Origin: Triatoma infestans
Lineage: Eukaryota > Arthropoda > Insecta > Hemiptera > Reduviidae
Direction: 5' to 3'
Length of the DNA stretch: 64,000 bases
Assembly (NCBI GenBank): GCA_011037195.1
Contig: JAAEAF010000232.1
Location: forward strand, 124,001-188,000
In this document: piece by piece, positions 1 through 11,125 of the stretch
How positions within the stretch are numbered: the stretch's first letter is position 1
How the letters are laid out: each line of letters begins with the position of its first letter
Notes under the pieces: generated by a model
What the model saw: only the letters and a program-made list of their open reading frames with translations
Told to the model about the DNA's origin: nothing
The model's database searches: none
Program-made: the position numbers and the translations under genes

Positions 1-33
1 GTTCTATAGGCCTGGGATTAAATTCGACTTTGG

Positions 34-789
34 TTAGTAATGGTAGTTACGGGCCTGAGTCATGGGGACATGTGGAACAAAGTGTTGTGCATTCGGTCTA
101 TAAGAGTATTGTGGATTCGGTCTATAAGGCTGTTGGGGTTGGTTGTACGGATTTGGTTTCCGGAACGGTTGGTTGGGCCTTTTAGGATCGGGGGAGGAGT
201 TTAAGTTTGCTATGATAAAGGAACATTTATTATAAATTATGTTTCGTACTTCGTCTAGAGTGTTGGGATCGAAGATCATGATGTGGTTACTTAATGTCGG
301 GGGTAGGCATTTATATAATATATGGAAAAATATTTCTTTGTCGACTCGCGTTATAAGTTGTTTCAGGGCGTCCGCTGTAAGTCCGTCTAACTTAAGTCTA
401 ATATAAACTAAATTACGTAGCTCTTGTATCCTATTGACAAAGTCGATAGGAGACTCCCTAGCATGCATCTTAGTCTGGAGAATTTCATCTTTGAGTATCT
501 CATAGGATCTCGAGTCGGCAAAACTCTCTTTTAAAAACTTTAATAGATTTAGTAAATGGTCTACATTATGTGAGAGGAGTATGTTTCTACCGGGCCCTAA
601 TAATTTACTTTTGACTTTTATGAAAAGAATGTTATGGTTATAGTCTCTTTCAATTATATTTTCTTTATTGACGGTGGCGAACGCACTTTCGACAATTCCG
701 CAGAAGAACGCTAACTTGGAAGGGTTTCCGTCGAAGTAGGGAATGTGGTCGTAGTCTTCCTTGGAGATTTTATAGTTAATTTGGGCCAT
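34..789 (-). CDS. gag: Errantivirus Gag, nest copy 1
   Basis: This open frame of 251 codons starts at an ATG (789) and encodes a capsid-precursor Gag, which packages element RNA into cytoplasmic particles. It lacks a CCHC zinc knuckle. Instead the C-terminal 45 residues are rich in Pro, Asn, Gln and Arg (PNPYNQPQQPYRPNPQYSYR), as in gypsy-type errantivirus Gag. It lies just downstream, on the minus strand, of the LTR at 1054-1288 and the primer-binding site at 1036-1053. The frame is intact here, whereas the second copy at 31.7-32.5 kb has a 4-bp deletion that splits it. Pro and pol would continue to the left of the window. The errantivirus assignment rests on layout, lysine-type primer site and similarity to the env-bearing copy. 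Confidence 0.8.
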   Translation of the reverse strand: MAQINYKISKEDYDHIPYFDGNPSKLAFFCGIVESAFATVNKENIIERDYNHNILFIKVKSKLLGPGRNILLSHNVDHLLNLLKFLKESFADSRSYEILKDEILQTKMHARESPIDFVNRIQELRNLVYIRLKLDGLTADALKQLITRVDKEIFFHILYKCLPPTLSNHIMIFDPNTLDEVRNIIYNKCSFIIANLNSSPDPKRPNQPFRKPNPYNQPQQPYRPNPQYSYRPNAQHFVPHVPMTQARNYHY

Positions 790-1035
790 TTCAGGGATAG
801 TTTCTTTGGGGAGAACTAGTTTGGAATGTTTAATGAGATGAGCTAATTACAACCTTAGGTCGCTGCTGTTGATTCGTTAGCTTGCCTTTCTTCTTGGTTC
901 TGAGGGTGGTTCTTGCTCTTCTTGTAGAGACGCCGCGAATAAAACACTAATGTGTAAGCTTCAAGTCTTCCCGAGACAATTGGTCGCGGTATACTGTGAG
1001 ACAAATGATCGCACTTTTCTACTTTAAGCCTTTGC
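790..1035 (-). other. Errantivirus leader (5' UTR)
   Basis: Untranslated leader between the primer-binding site and the gag ATG. It matches 32,456-32,700 almost base for base. Confidence 0.6.
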
Positions 1036-1053
1036 GGTCCCTGTTCGGACGCC
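1036..1053 (-). promoter_or_regulatory. Primer-binding site, lysine-tRNA type
   Basis: Read on the minus strand, GGCGTCCGAACAGGGACC directly follows the LTR. It matches the classical lysine-tRNA site (GGCGCCCGAACAGGGAC) with one change. Gypsy-type errantiviruses commonly use lysine tRNA. Confidence 0.75.
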
Positions 1054-1288
1054 TGTTACCTCACAAGAACTGGTACAAGCCTTTTTAAAAACTGTTTATT
1101 CTATAATACAATACAATAATTACATATAAATGATTAAATGATGTTCGCAACTGTAAGTAGCGGTAAGCAACTGCACTAAACTAGAGACTGTGGACGACTG
1201 ACTGCCTGCTGGCCTATGGGGATATATATATGTTGCCAGCTTCCGCTGACGCGGCAATGGTTGCTTTCCTAGAGATAGTGCCATAACT
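1054..1288 (-). mobile_element. Errantivirus 5' LTR, nest copy 1
   Basis: LTR of about 235 bp, with AGTTA/TAACT-type ends. It is nearly identical to 25,537-25,771 and 32,720-32,954. On the minus strand it holds a TATA-like run (ATATATATA) and an AATAAA polyadenylation signal close to its 3' end. On the plus-strand side it abuts Ty3 reverse-transcriptase sequence at 1289, the same junction as in copy 2. Confidence 0.8.
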
Positions 1289-3876
1289 TCGATGATATCC
1301 CTGTTTATCAGCGGCCACGTAGATTGTCACCTGGTACAAGCTTGAAGTTGATCATCAAATTGAACGGTGGCTGGAAGAAGGCATTATACGGCGCAGCTCC
1401 TCTACCTACGCTAGTCCCATAGTAATTGTTAGAAAAAAAAGTGGTGAGGCCCGCATATGTGTGGACTATCGAGCATTAAATCGCAAGACGATTAAGGAAC
1501 GATTCCCGACCCCATCGATTGACGAGCAGCTGAATGGCTTTGAAGGCGCCGCAGTGTTTATTAAATTAGACTTGAAGAATGGCTACTTCCATGTACCAGT
1601 AGACGAAAGCAGTCAGAAATATACCGCCTTCGTTGTACCGGATGGACATTATGAATTTTTGAAAGCACCGTTTGGGTTATGCAACTCATCAGCAGTTTTT
1701 CAAAAGCACATCATTGCAATATTCCGGGATATGATTGCTGCGGGTATCCTATGCATATACGTCGACGATTTCATCATTCCAGCAAGAGATCGTTGTGTGG
1801 CAATTGAAAAGTTTAAATTGGTTTTGGATCGAGCGGCTGAATATGGCCTTCAATTCAATTGGGCAAAATGTGAATTTATGAAAGAAGAAGTAGAGTATCT
1901 AGGACACGCAATCAAGAAAGGGAGGATCGAACCTTCCAAATCAAAATCAAGGGTGATTGAGAATTTTCCACAACCGCATAATATAAGTCACTTCAGAGCT
2001 TCATTGGGTTGGCTAGTTATTTTAGGAAATTCATTCCAAATTTCTCTATAAAAGCCCGGCCTCTGACCGAATTATTAAAGGCCTAGGTTCCGTTTAACTT
2101 TGCAGACGAACAGATAGCATCTTTTAACGAGTTAAAGAAAATGCTTTCAACGCATCCCGTATTGAAAATTTACGAGCGGGGCGCTGAGACTGAACTCCTC
2201 ACAGACGCCATGGTTATGGAGCCATACTTCTCCAAAAGGGCGCTGCAAGCGAAGGGCTACATCCAGTTTAGTATGCCAGCGGAAAGACGACTCCTGCTGA
2301 AGAAAAATATATCAGTTATGAGCTGGAAGTATTAGCGATAGTGAAAGCACTAAAGAATTTTAGAATTTATCTCCAAGGTACTAAGTTCCGGCTGGTGACG
2401 GATTATCAAGCTCTGCAGATGACATTGAAGAAAAGAGATCTGTGTGCTCGTGTGGCAAGATGGGCTTTAATGATGGAAGAATTCGATACGAGGTGAAACA
2501 TCGAGCTGGCACTAAGATGGGCCACGTTGACGCCTTAAGCCGATTCCCAAACTCAGAAGTGTTTCAGTTGGAGAATGACGAAATGGGATCCTTAGCTAGA
2601 CTCCGCCAGGCCCAAAAGGAGGATAAGGAGATTACCAGGGCTATACAAAACCTCGACCAAAACAAGGAGTACTCATTGAGAGAAGGCATTTTATGCAAAG
2701 AGAATGATGGTGAATTGCTTTTCGCTGCTCTGAAACGCATGCAGTCCGAAATTATCCAGATGGCTCACTCTAAGAAACATTTTTCTACTTCTAACACGAT
2801 GGCGATTATAGAGAAAGACTATTATTTCAAAGGTATGCAAAAGAAAGTAGAGAATGTGATACAGAATTGTGTTCTATGCATACTAGGTGAACGAAAGCAA
2901 GGGAAGCATGAAGGATATTTGCATCCAATTGAAAAGGGACAAGAAACATTCGATACCTATCATCTTGACCATATAGGAGCATTTCATATTGGACCATTGA
3001 CTACAACAAGTAAAGGATACAGACATATTTTGGTTGTGGTAGATGCGTTCCCGAAGTTCGTGTGGCTCTATCCAACGAATAGCACAGGGACGCAGGAGGT
3101 ACTAACTAAGTTGAAGAAGCAAGCGGCGATGTTCGGAAATCCTCGCAGAATCGTTAGAGACAGGGGGCAGCATTTAGTTCGAAGTATTTCCAGGATTATT
3201 GCAAGGCAGAGAATATTGAACACGTTATGATTACTACGGGATCGCCTAGGAGTAATGGTCAAGCTGAACGAGTGAATCGCCTGCTCATTCCCATTCTCAC
3301 TAAGTTGTCACATCCGAGACGGGTTTATCACAACCAACCGAAGCACGGGTTTATCACCATTTCAACTACTTATTGGAAAGCGTATAAGACTTAGGGATGA
3401 CCCGGAAATGAAAGAACTTATCGAAAGAGAGGAGATCACACGCTTGCAAGAAGAACGCTGTGCTCTACGTGATCAGCAAGATCGAATTTAGAGAAGACGC
3501 AGCAAGAGAATCGACCAAATTTCAATAAGAGACGGAAGAAGGCAAAATCATATCGAGTTGGAGATCTGGTGGCTATCAGCGCACGCAACCCACTAATAAG
3601 TTCCAAGTGAAATACATCGGCCCTTATGAAGTGGTGAAGGTTTCCAAAAATGAGAGATACACGGTGCGTATGGTAGGTTCTTCAGAATGGCCTAAGGAGA
3701 CAACCACAATAGCGGAATATATGAAGCCATGGGTGGCTGGTATCACTGAAAATTCCAGCAGCGAAGAAAGTGATTTTGGTGAAAATAATGGAGAACTGAC
3801 GAGTGAAGCTGAAGATTCGGTCATGGAGGAGGTGACCGGTGTCCTCGAGGGCGAGGACAATGTCAAAATGGCCGAA
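1289..3876 (+). pseudogene. pol: Ty3-type pol (RT-RNase H-integrase), broken, nest copy 1
   Basis: Reverse transcriptase begins at about 1291 (DDIPVYQRPRRLSP) and carries FIKLDLKNGYFHVPV, APFGLCNSS and the catalytic YVDDF (near 1758-1772). RNase H lies at about 2141-2520. Integrase follows at about 2650-3600, with an HHCC zinc site ending QNCVLC, DDE-domain pieces (YHLDH, RDRG) and a C-terminal GPY-type module (KYIGPYEVVKV). The frame is broken by a frameshift before 2051, a TAG near 2333, a frameshift near 2490 and a deletion near 3315 in the integrase, so no polyprotein can be made. The N-terminal half of the element (LTR, gag, protease) is missing here because the errantivirus block replaces it. 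About 98% identical to copy 2 by eye. Confidence 0.85.
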
Positions 3877-4257
3877 TGTGGGGAGCCGCTAGAAAATGCT
3901 GATGCCTACTAGCCAGCGCCCGATGTGGAGAGAGCGGGATTTAAAGTAGTAGAGTCAATGTCGTAGATAAGGCAGGTTACGTTGTTTTTTTTCTGCTGAA
4001 GTTAAGTTGAAAAAGTTGGAAAGTTGATTAGGTGGATTGTTTTTAGGAAGCAGTAACATTGGACTAGAAGTGTAAAGTTAACCAAATTTATGTTAAGCGT
4101 TTATGTTGTAAGAAGAAAATGATGTTGTATAGGTTGGCCAGCCAGTAACTAAAAGTTTGTCAAAATAAATTAAAATAAAGATTATCATTGTAAAAACATC
4201 TATCTATTTGTTTTGGTGTTCATCCATCATTAATTGAATAAAATAAATAATTCCACA
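3877..4257 (+). mobile_element. Ty3 element 3' LTR, nest copy 1
   Basis: 381 bp with TGTGG...CCACA ends. The same LTR occurs at 23,694-24,077 and 35,136-35,517. The right flank is a (TA)n run, matching the insertion into an AT-repeat in the other copies. The integrase frame reads into the LTR and stops there. I see no clear polypurine tract in front of it. Confidence 0.88.
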
Positions 4258-5387
4258 TATATATATATATTTAAGCAAGTCTATGTATGTTCAAACACAA
4301 ACTGAAGGAGCGCTCTGCTCGCATGCTAATGTTGTTCTGTTGAGAAAAGTATATGCATGTTGGAACAAGTTCAAGCATCATCCTTTACAAATTCTGCGTT
4401 GCTGTTTAATAATAGTGTAAATATTTTTATTTTCTTGACATAAACAATGTAAACACACTACGCACTGTAAATTTTTAGCGAACGAAACAATCGATATGTG
4501 AATGTTTCTATTAATTTAGGATTAACATATCAATATTTTTCTCATTCTTACAGCCAAAATGGCGCACCGGACAAATGTCCGGATTCCTGCCCCTAGAGCG
4601 ACGCTTTTCTGTGGTTCTTCTCCGCAGCCTGTCTAATCTTATAGTCATCCTCCTGAAGAAGTAGGCTTAAGATCACTTGCGATTATTCAAGGAAAAATTA
4701 AATTGCGGTAGCGGAAAATTTAGCAGAAATTATGTATTTATGGTGGAAATTTAGCAAATTTTGTTGAAAGATAAAACATATGAGTAATTTATTACATAAA
4801 ACATAGATTTTATATGTTCATTTTTCTAATTTATTTGAACAGTTTTATTTCAGGAGATTCATTTAGACTCAAAATTCTATCCAATTCCTTCTCGTCCGAA
4901 TATGTATTCTAGAACCCAAAATCAATAGATTCTTAAACATGTAATTACTGATTTTTTTTCTTTCCGACGCCATAAGTTCGGCTATTCAACCATTCTACGA
5001 CAAGAGACAAAGAACAACATTACAATCCGAATTTAAAGAAAAATCTCTACATAAATTAGCGGATAGAATTGGAAATCGAATATGCGGATTTAGTAAGCAC
5101 AGCAACGAATGCAGTCTTATTGTTTGGTTCTACATTCTGCCATGAAAAAGATTTTAAACCAAATACTGGAATAAAGTAGAGTTAGAAACAGATCATCGAG
5201 TTGCATTAACAGAGGGCATCAAACCAAGAATTGTCCAATGTTACTAAACAGATACAATTACATTGCTCACATTCTCAAATTCTAATTCAAAATTTATATT
5301 TTTAATATTATATTATATTGCATAGGAGTTACTACTTATACTTACTTTCGCTTAGGGGTTCGCGTTCAAAAAGTTAGTAGACCACTG
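4258..5387 (+). mobile_element. hAT transposon, right part (L1 unit)
   Basis: The right end reads AGTAGACCACTG (ending 5387), the inverse of the CAGTGGTCT end at 23,528. A decayed hAT transposase C-terminus lies at about 4,970-5,260 and includes LETDHRVALTEGIKPRI, which resembles the hAT dimerisation region. Stops and frameshifts show it is dead. The left part was separated when the Ty3 element inserted. Confidence 0.65.
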
Positions 5388-5770
5388 ATCTAGACTACCA
5401 AAACGTTTGGGAAAGAGATTATTAAATGCTACATATTTCGTTAACAAAATAAATAATTATATTTTAAGATTTAAGTTAGGAGATCTTTTAAAACTTCAAA
5501 ATGTTCAGTTATGAGAAAAATAAAAAGCCTAGGAGCAACTAGAAATATGTAATTTAGCATCACAGATTGAAGTTTTTAGGGAGCATAAAAATTCTAGTAG
5601 GTATACGTTTGTTAAAAAGAAGACTGTTTAACTATGTGGTTAAAGAAGGATAGTTGCATCTGAGTGCATGCCGTTCTTTGGCAATAAATGTTATGGGCAG
5701 ATTGGTGATTTAAATGAAAATTTAAATCATTTTCTAATTGTTCGTTGTAATTCAAGGAGTTTGTCTTTTT

Positions 5771-5960
5771 TTTAATTTAAGCGCGCCAACGTCAATTTTC
5801 ATTGGGACCCGGAGCCTACTCAGTGCACTGCCCGTCTCCAGACAGTGTTCTCTCGCTACAGACAATATTGTCCATCAACGGACGGTGAGCTGTAGACGCT
5901 TCTAGGAAGAAAGAATATCTAAGTGGCAGCACTTTACCTATAGTGGGAGATTCAGGAGTT
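5771..5960 (-). mobile_element. tRNA-derived SINE, family B (L1 unit)
   Basis: Minus-oriented body with an A-rich tail at its left end. The core has ACTGTCTGGAG, TAGCGAGAGAACACTGTC and CTTCCTAG. The same family occurs at 16.5, 22.4, 37.0, 58.1 and 60.5 kb; the 16.5-kb copy shows the tRNA B box GTTCGAGTCC. Confidence 0.6.
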
Positions 5961-6039
5961 AAAAAATTAATAAATAAATGCTATTACTGCTCCACTATAA
6001 TTAATATATATATATATATACTTAAGATTCTAAGGAATT

Positions 6040-6398
6040 CATTTAGAGATTAAGAGAGGGGAGAGAAACTCAGTGAGAGACAGAGATAGGCAAGTGTGTT
6101 GTGTGTAGACTGGATATTTGTGGTTGGCTGATCGCACGGAAGGCGTCTTCGTCCTTGAAGATGGTGAGAGCTCTTGAAGATGGGCCTCCACTGTCTTTTC
6201 TTCCTTCAATTTTGACACGTGTGGTAGGGTAGTAGGACGGTGCTTTTCCCCAACCATTGGTTGGCTACGTATACTTTCATAAGACCTTGGCGCTCCTTGC
6301 AGATAGCAGGGAACTAATTTGGCTTGTGTATGCCATAACAGACTCAAACCCGGTATCCGGAGAGTCCAACCCGCTACCACTGAGCTAATCCCAACCAT
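6040..6398 (-). mobile_element. tRNA-derived SINE, family C (L1 intron 2)
   Basis: Read on the minus strand, the right end is a tRNA-like head: GGGATTAGCTCAGTGGTAGC (A box), then GGGTTTGAGTC (B-box-like). The body runs left to an AT-rich tail. It is in the same place in L2 (37.3-37.66 kb) and L3 (60.8-61.16 kb), so it predates the duplications. Not a functional tRNA gene, because there is no closed acceptor stem. Confidence 0.65.
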
Positions 6399-6442
6399 CA
6401 TTATTTATATATATATATAAATGTAAAAGTGATAATACATAC

Positions 6443-6588
6443 CTAGTGCTATAGTGGTGAAAATATTCAGTTGCTCTTCCTAACCAAGATAATTCATAGC
6501 GCTTATTAGTACATAATGATTTTATTTCATCTTTTCTCGGGTAGTTTAGTACATAATATCTAATTAGATACCATTCTCCTCTAAAATA
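6443..6588 (-). CDS. Lipocalin L1, exon 2
   Basis: Begins after TTTATTTCACCAG and ends before GTATGT, giving 48 codons plus two bases (phase 2). It carries the lipocalin start motif (FRGEWYL) and one Cys (KSLC). It differs from L2 by only two residues (I/S and Y/F), both from single base changes. The following exons lie outside the window to the left, beyond the nested retroelements. Confidence 0.85.
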
Positions 6589-6679
6589 CTGGTGAAATAA
6601 ATAAATAATACCAGATTGAATGAACATTTATACAAAAGGAAATATGTAAAATTTAAAATGGAAAAATCAATTAACTTAC

Positions 6680-6850
6680 TGGTGACTTATTAAAGTTTTG
6701 TTTTGGTGGCAGATCAAGACATCCTTTTGTAATTACTTTTTGTATTTCTTGAGTATTATTTTGTTGTTTTGATTCTTGTGGACTAGATGTTGATAGGGTG
6801 ATTATTCCCAGCAACATAAAAAATATTAAGGATATGAATCTAGAATACAT
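6680..6850 (-). CDS. Lipocalin L1, exon 1 (signal peptide)
   Basis: ATG at 6850, 57 codons, then the donor GTAAGT (phase 0). MYSRFISLIFFMLLGIITLS is a classical signal peptide (short basic start, hydrophobic core), so the product should be secreted. The mature part contains one Cys (KGCLDLPP). Relative to L3 it lacks five residues (EVHSR) after the signal peptide. Intron 1 is 91 bp. A TATA-like TAAAATAAAG lies upstream. The start codon is intact here, unlike in L2. Confidence 0.85.
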
Positions 6851-6979
6851 AAGTTCATTGTGAGATTGGGAACAATAAATCTGATTTGAAATATTCAAAC
6901 TTTATTTTACAGCTAGCCCAGTGGTGTGTAGCTAAAGCTGGTACTAGTGTACTTGGAGTAATTATATTTAATTGAATAT

Positions 6980-7171
6980 GTGGATCGGTCCGCAATGTTA
7001 GATAGCATCTACTATTTCATCTGTCGTAGCGCGAATATTCTTTTTTATCCGGTTTCGGATTTTCATCCATCGTCATTGCAAATTCACCAAGTTCTTGTAG
7101 AGAGTTCACTTAACGCAATAATTCTTATTATTGTTGGTTTGTTGATTGTATATATGTGCGGTTGGCTGTAA
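6980..7171 (+). CDS. Small putative membrane-protein ORF, head-to-head with L1
   Basis: The first ATG in frame is at about 6995, giving 58 codons (MLDSIYYFICRS... to CGWL). One hydrophobic stretch near the C-terminus (NAIILIIVGLLIVYMCGW) could span a membrane. It lies about 100 bp from the L1 promoter on the opposite strand. Residue for residue identical in L2 (38.2 kb), and two substitutions in L3 (61.8 kb). The last codons overlap GTAAGG, so this could be an exon that splices onward. I do not recognise the family. It is no better conserved than its flanks, so it may not be a gene. Confidence 0.4.
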   Translation: MDRSAMLDSIYYFICRSANILFYPVSDFHPSSLQIHQVLVESSLNAIILIIVGLLIVYMCGWL

Positions 7172-7178
7172 GGTTATG

Positions 7179-7207
7179 TTACTGTGTGTGTGTGTGTGTG
7201 TGTGTGT
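7179..7207. repeat. (TG)n microsatellite
   Basis: Perfect TG run of about 14 units. Shorter in L2 (38,442-38,453), about 12 units in L3 (61,978-62,002). Confidence 0.9.
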
Positions 7208-7559
7208 TTAATGACAACATGGAATTATTATAAATTATGATTAAACATTAGAAACTAGTGTATAATAAATAGCATGTTTTGAAGAATACTTTATAATTAT
7301 ATTTTAATAGTGGTGTTAAGTATGCTCAGTGTTTTATCAAGACATTTTTATTAGGGGGACGGCGATAAGAAATTTCAAAAAGGACCAAAAGGAATATGGA
7401 AGCTACGACAGATAAACTAGTAGAGACTTTATATTTAGTCAAGAAGATAGTGCCAATCACAGTGTATCGAATATATTAAAAATCTAACGTCCAGATTTCT
7501 CAAAAAACGAATTGTTTCAAATGTTACAAATTTTAATGATAACGTTTAAATCTATGAAC

Positions 7560-8607
7560 ATAGAAATCCAAGAAAATCGTTCATGTCATATTTGAGAAAA
7601 TTGCCCCCCTCCACACCAAATGTATGAAATACACAACTTTCTCTTACTCCATATTTAAAATTGTAATTGACAAATTTTACAATTAGTATACCAAAATTAA
7701 TTAAATTCGTCGAAAACTGAAAAAAAAAAATTTTCAGAAAAAACGCACTTCCGGATCACTAATTTTCTTGAAACTCGGAATTTTGGCAATCTATTTATTT
7801 CTAATTATTTTGTTTAGATGGTAGAATTATGTAGTCAACTGTGACTGGACTTTAGAAGGAAATATAACTCCGTCCTTCCTCCGAAAGCCCCGTTAAATGA
7901 CTACCAGGAGAAATGTTACAAATAAAGTTGGAGCTCTTTACGTTATAGTTTAACATACCTAGTTTAAAGAAAATCATTGGAGCCGTTTTATAGAAAATAA
8001 CAGAAAACTGAAAAATACATTTCAATAAATACGCAATTCGGTCACCCGATTTTCTTCGAACTCGGAATTTTAACAACATATTTAATTCTAATTAATATTA
8101 TTTAGATAACATAATTGTATAGTAAACTATAATTGTATAGCAGTTTAGAGGAAAACCTAACCAACATCCCCACAGAAGTGTCCTTAAACGAATTTTTTCC
8201 AGAGAAAAGTTTTAAATTAAAGTTGTATCTTTGTATGAGTAGTTGATATATCAAGTTTAAAGAAATTCGTCGGAGCCATTTTTGAGAAAATCGCAAGAAA
8301 GTGAAAAAAAAAACACTCAGTAAAGTGGTACTTCCGGTAGAGGTATTTTGACAGATGACCAACTGTCGTATTCTATCGTGATACCTAAACAGAATATCAA
8401 GTTTGAACTATCTACGATAAATTTTTATTTTTTTTGAGCTGCACTGATCATATACATACGCGCGCGCCCCCAAAAGCACGATTTTCTAAAAACCACTTTT
8501 TTTGGATTCAGGGGACCTAAAAACCTCTACTTCCGGTAAAAACACGATATCGAAAATTTCCCACGATTACAACATTTCGTGTTATTAGGATTAACAGGAA
8601 GTACAAA
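7560..8607 (-). repeat. Fold-back repeat, left arm (L1 unit)
   Basis: Left arm of an inverted repeat whose right arm is at 9,563-10,390. Matching landmarks include CTTTCTCTTACTCC against GGAGTAAGAGAAAG, ACTTCCGGT/ACCGGAAGT, and the shared phrase TCAAAAATGGCTC. Arms are diverged by perhaps 15-25%. No coding region seen. Confidence 0.7.
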
Positions 8608-9562
8608 AACAAAAGAAGCAAAATCCCAGACAGTAAGATCGCATTTTCTTCAAGAATTTGGAATTTCAGCAATGCTGTCAGTTTCCCTTAATCAGTGCTA
8701 AATATATTATTCACACATGTTTTTCTGAACTTCCTTTGTTCACATTGCATTAGAAAAATATTGTTTTCATAAAATTATTTATTATATCATTAATCCATGT
8801 ATTTATTTAGTAAAAAATAAATATAATTTTTGACACGAAGGTAAAGTATGCGTAAGTATGGGGAAAAAAACCTGAACTTTTTGAAGTTCACAAAAATCAC
8901 TTTATAATTCAATTATTCCAAAATAACTGACATTTCTCAACAACGAACATATTGCGTTCCCGATTGATGGCCGTTATAGATATCTATTTTTTTTTTATAG
9001 ATCTCTATCAAATTAAGGTAAACTAGTACTAACTATATTCTGAAGAACTTTGTACATAACTTACGTGTGCTTCATACTGATGAAATTGTAGAACAGAATA
9101 TTAAGACGAATAATAATTGGCACTAGAACTTGGTGTATCTTACATGTGTTTATTGTAGTATTACCAGTCTTATATATTGTGATCTTATGGAGGAATAATT
9201 TGTTTATCTTATATTTTAGTTAAAATTAATCTCGGTATTCCCACTATTTGTTGTTTACTAATAAGAAAAGATTAAATAAGAAATGAGAAAAAAAGTGTTA
9301 TCAAAATAGTTTGATATAAAAGAAGATAAATATGGGGGATTTACGTATGTTGTAGGTCAGGGGTCGTCCGAAATAGATATGTGTGTTAATTTATCGGATA
9401 TTATTTTGAATTTACTAAGTTTTGACGTGTATTCCTTTTTTCCGTTCTATTTCCTTTTCTATCCATTTACCAATAACTATTGAGATTAAAACGTGAGATC
9501 AAAAAGGAAATTCTTAAAAAAAAAACTTGCTTCCCAAACTGAAATGAAATCTTAATAATAGG
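8608..9562. other. Core between fold-back arms, no gene seen
   Basis: About 950 bp of AT-rich sequence between the two arms. No supported reading frame or RNA. It recurs in the L2 unit (41.25-42.2 kb) and partly at the right end of the window. Confidence 0.5.
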
Positions 9563-10390
9563 CCTGTTTTTACTTTCTCTTATTCCTAGTAAGAGGAAGT
9601 ATTGTAATCGTGCCAAATTGTCGAGTTATCACCGGAAATATCCGTTTAGAGTCCCCTGAGTCCAAAAAAGGGGTTTTTAGAAAATGATCTGTGTGTGTGT
9701 GTGTGTGTGTGTTTGAACAGCATAGCTCAAAAACGAAAAATCCTAGATAATTCAAACCCGATATTCCGTTTAGGTATCATCATAGGATCCTACAGTATGT
9801 CATCTGTCAAAATTCCTCAACCGGAAGTACCACTTAAATGAATATTTTTTTGACTTTCTAGCGATTTTCTCAAAAATGACTCAAACGATTTTCTTTAAAC
9901 ATTGTTTATCAATTATACATTCATACTTAACCATTATAACTTTTACTTAAACCATTTCTCTGGGAAAATCATTTAAGGGCACTTTTGGGGGAGGGCCGGA
10001 GTTAGCTTTTCCTCTAAAGTGCTATTTTTTAGATCACTATACAATTCTGTCATTTAATAATATTAATTAGAATTAAATGTGTTGTTGAAATTATGAGTTT
10101 GAAAAAATCGGATGGCCGGAAGTGCGTGTTTCTACTTCTAAAATACAATAAAGTTGATTATACAATTCTACCATGCAAACAAAATTAATTAGAAATAAAT
10201 TCGTGGCCAACATTCCGAGTATCATACAAATTATAAACCGGAAGTGCACTTTTACTGAACAGTTTTTTTTTAGTTATCGACGAATTTCATTAAATTTTGT
10301 ACACTAATTATAAAATTTGGCAGTTACAATTTTGAAATCTGGAGTAAGAGAAAGTTGTGCGATTGTATCACACCAAAGTTTTTATTTTAA
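9563..10390 (+). repeat. Fold-back repeat, right arm (L1 unit)
   Basis: Inverse of 7,560-8,607, including a (TG)n at 9,691-9,711. The same repeat unit is scattered through 19.2-22.1 and 53-57.7 kb. Confidence 0.7.
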
Positions 10391-11125
10391 AGAAAATAGA
10401 AGTTGGTTATGCAATCCTTGGGAATATATTAACAAGCAACAAGTATAATATTTTATATTTTTATCCCCCCACCCCCCCAAAGCATCAATTTATAAAAAGC
10501 AATGGTTTGATATAAGTGTTTATTAGCTCGTCATAACAACCCTATTTATTAATTTTACTTACGATTCGTTTAAAACACAAAATGCATACATGGTAAAATT
10601 AAGGGACTTCAATTAAATAAAAAGTTCAAAAATATAAAAGAAAGACATAAATTATTTACAAATATAATATTGATAGATTTATATTAACTCACATTAGAAA
10701 AAATATTTCAAATAAATTAACGCACTGGTTGGCACGCTGAGCCAGACTGAACAAAAAAAATGTTAAAGAATTGAGTACCCACTTATCTCTCACACACATA
10801 CAACATACAAAGAATTCCCTTTCATCAACAGACTTATTTAATAATAAAAGTCATTCCTTTACATCAATATGGCTGGATCTGCTAGTGGCTTGCTTACGAT
10901 TTATTGTCAATGAATGTTAACAAGACATTTATATTAACAATAAGATGTTACGCGTACAACAGGGCCAAATAAAACAGAATGAATAAACTTCCAATAAATG
11001 TACATTTTTATTTGATTTCTTACACAAAGGTAGGTTATCTTTTATATATAAAAAATAAGTTGTCGCCTTTCAAATTAATGAAAAATATAACAACACAAAA
11101 CTAGTGGTCAGTAATAGAAAAAGGA
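10391..11125. other. No gene seen
   Basis: AT-rich, no supported coding or RNA feature. Matches 43,031-43,758 in the L2 unit at about 97-98%. Confidence 0.5.

Noticed and set aside
3068..3262. Minus-strand frame across Ty3 integrase
   Set aside because: Shadow of the integrase coding strand.
6320..6400. Possible tRNA gene on the minus strand (strong A box, near B box)
   Set aside because: No acceptor stem closes, the sequence continues into a SINE body, and it recurs identically placed in each unit. Called SINE family C.
7620..10390. Origin or satellite-array interpretation of the fold-back repeats
   Set aside because: Arms are inverted, not tandem, and dispersed in many introns; a mobile-repeat origin fits better.
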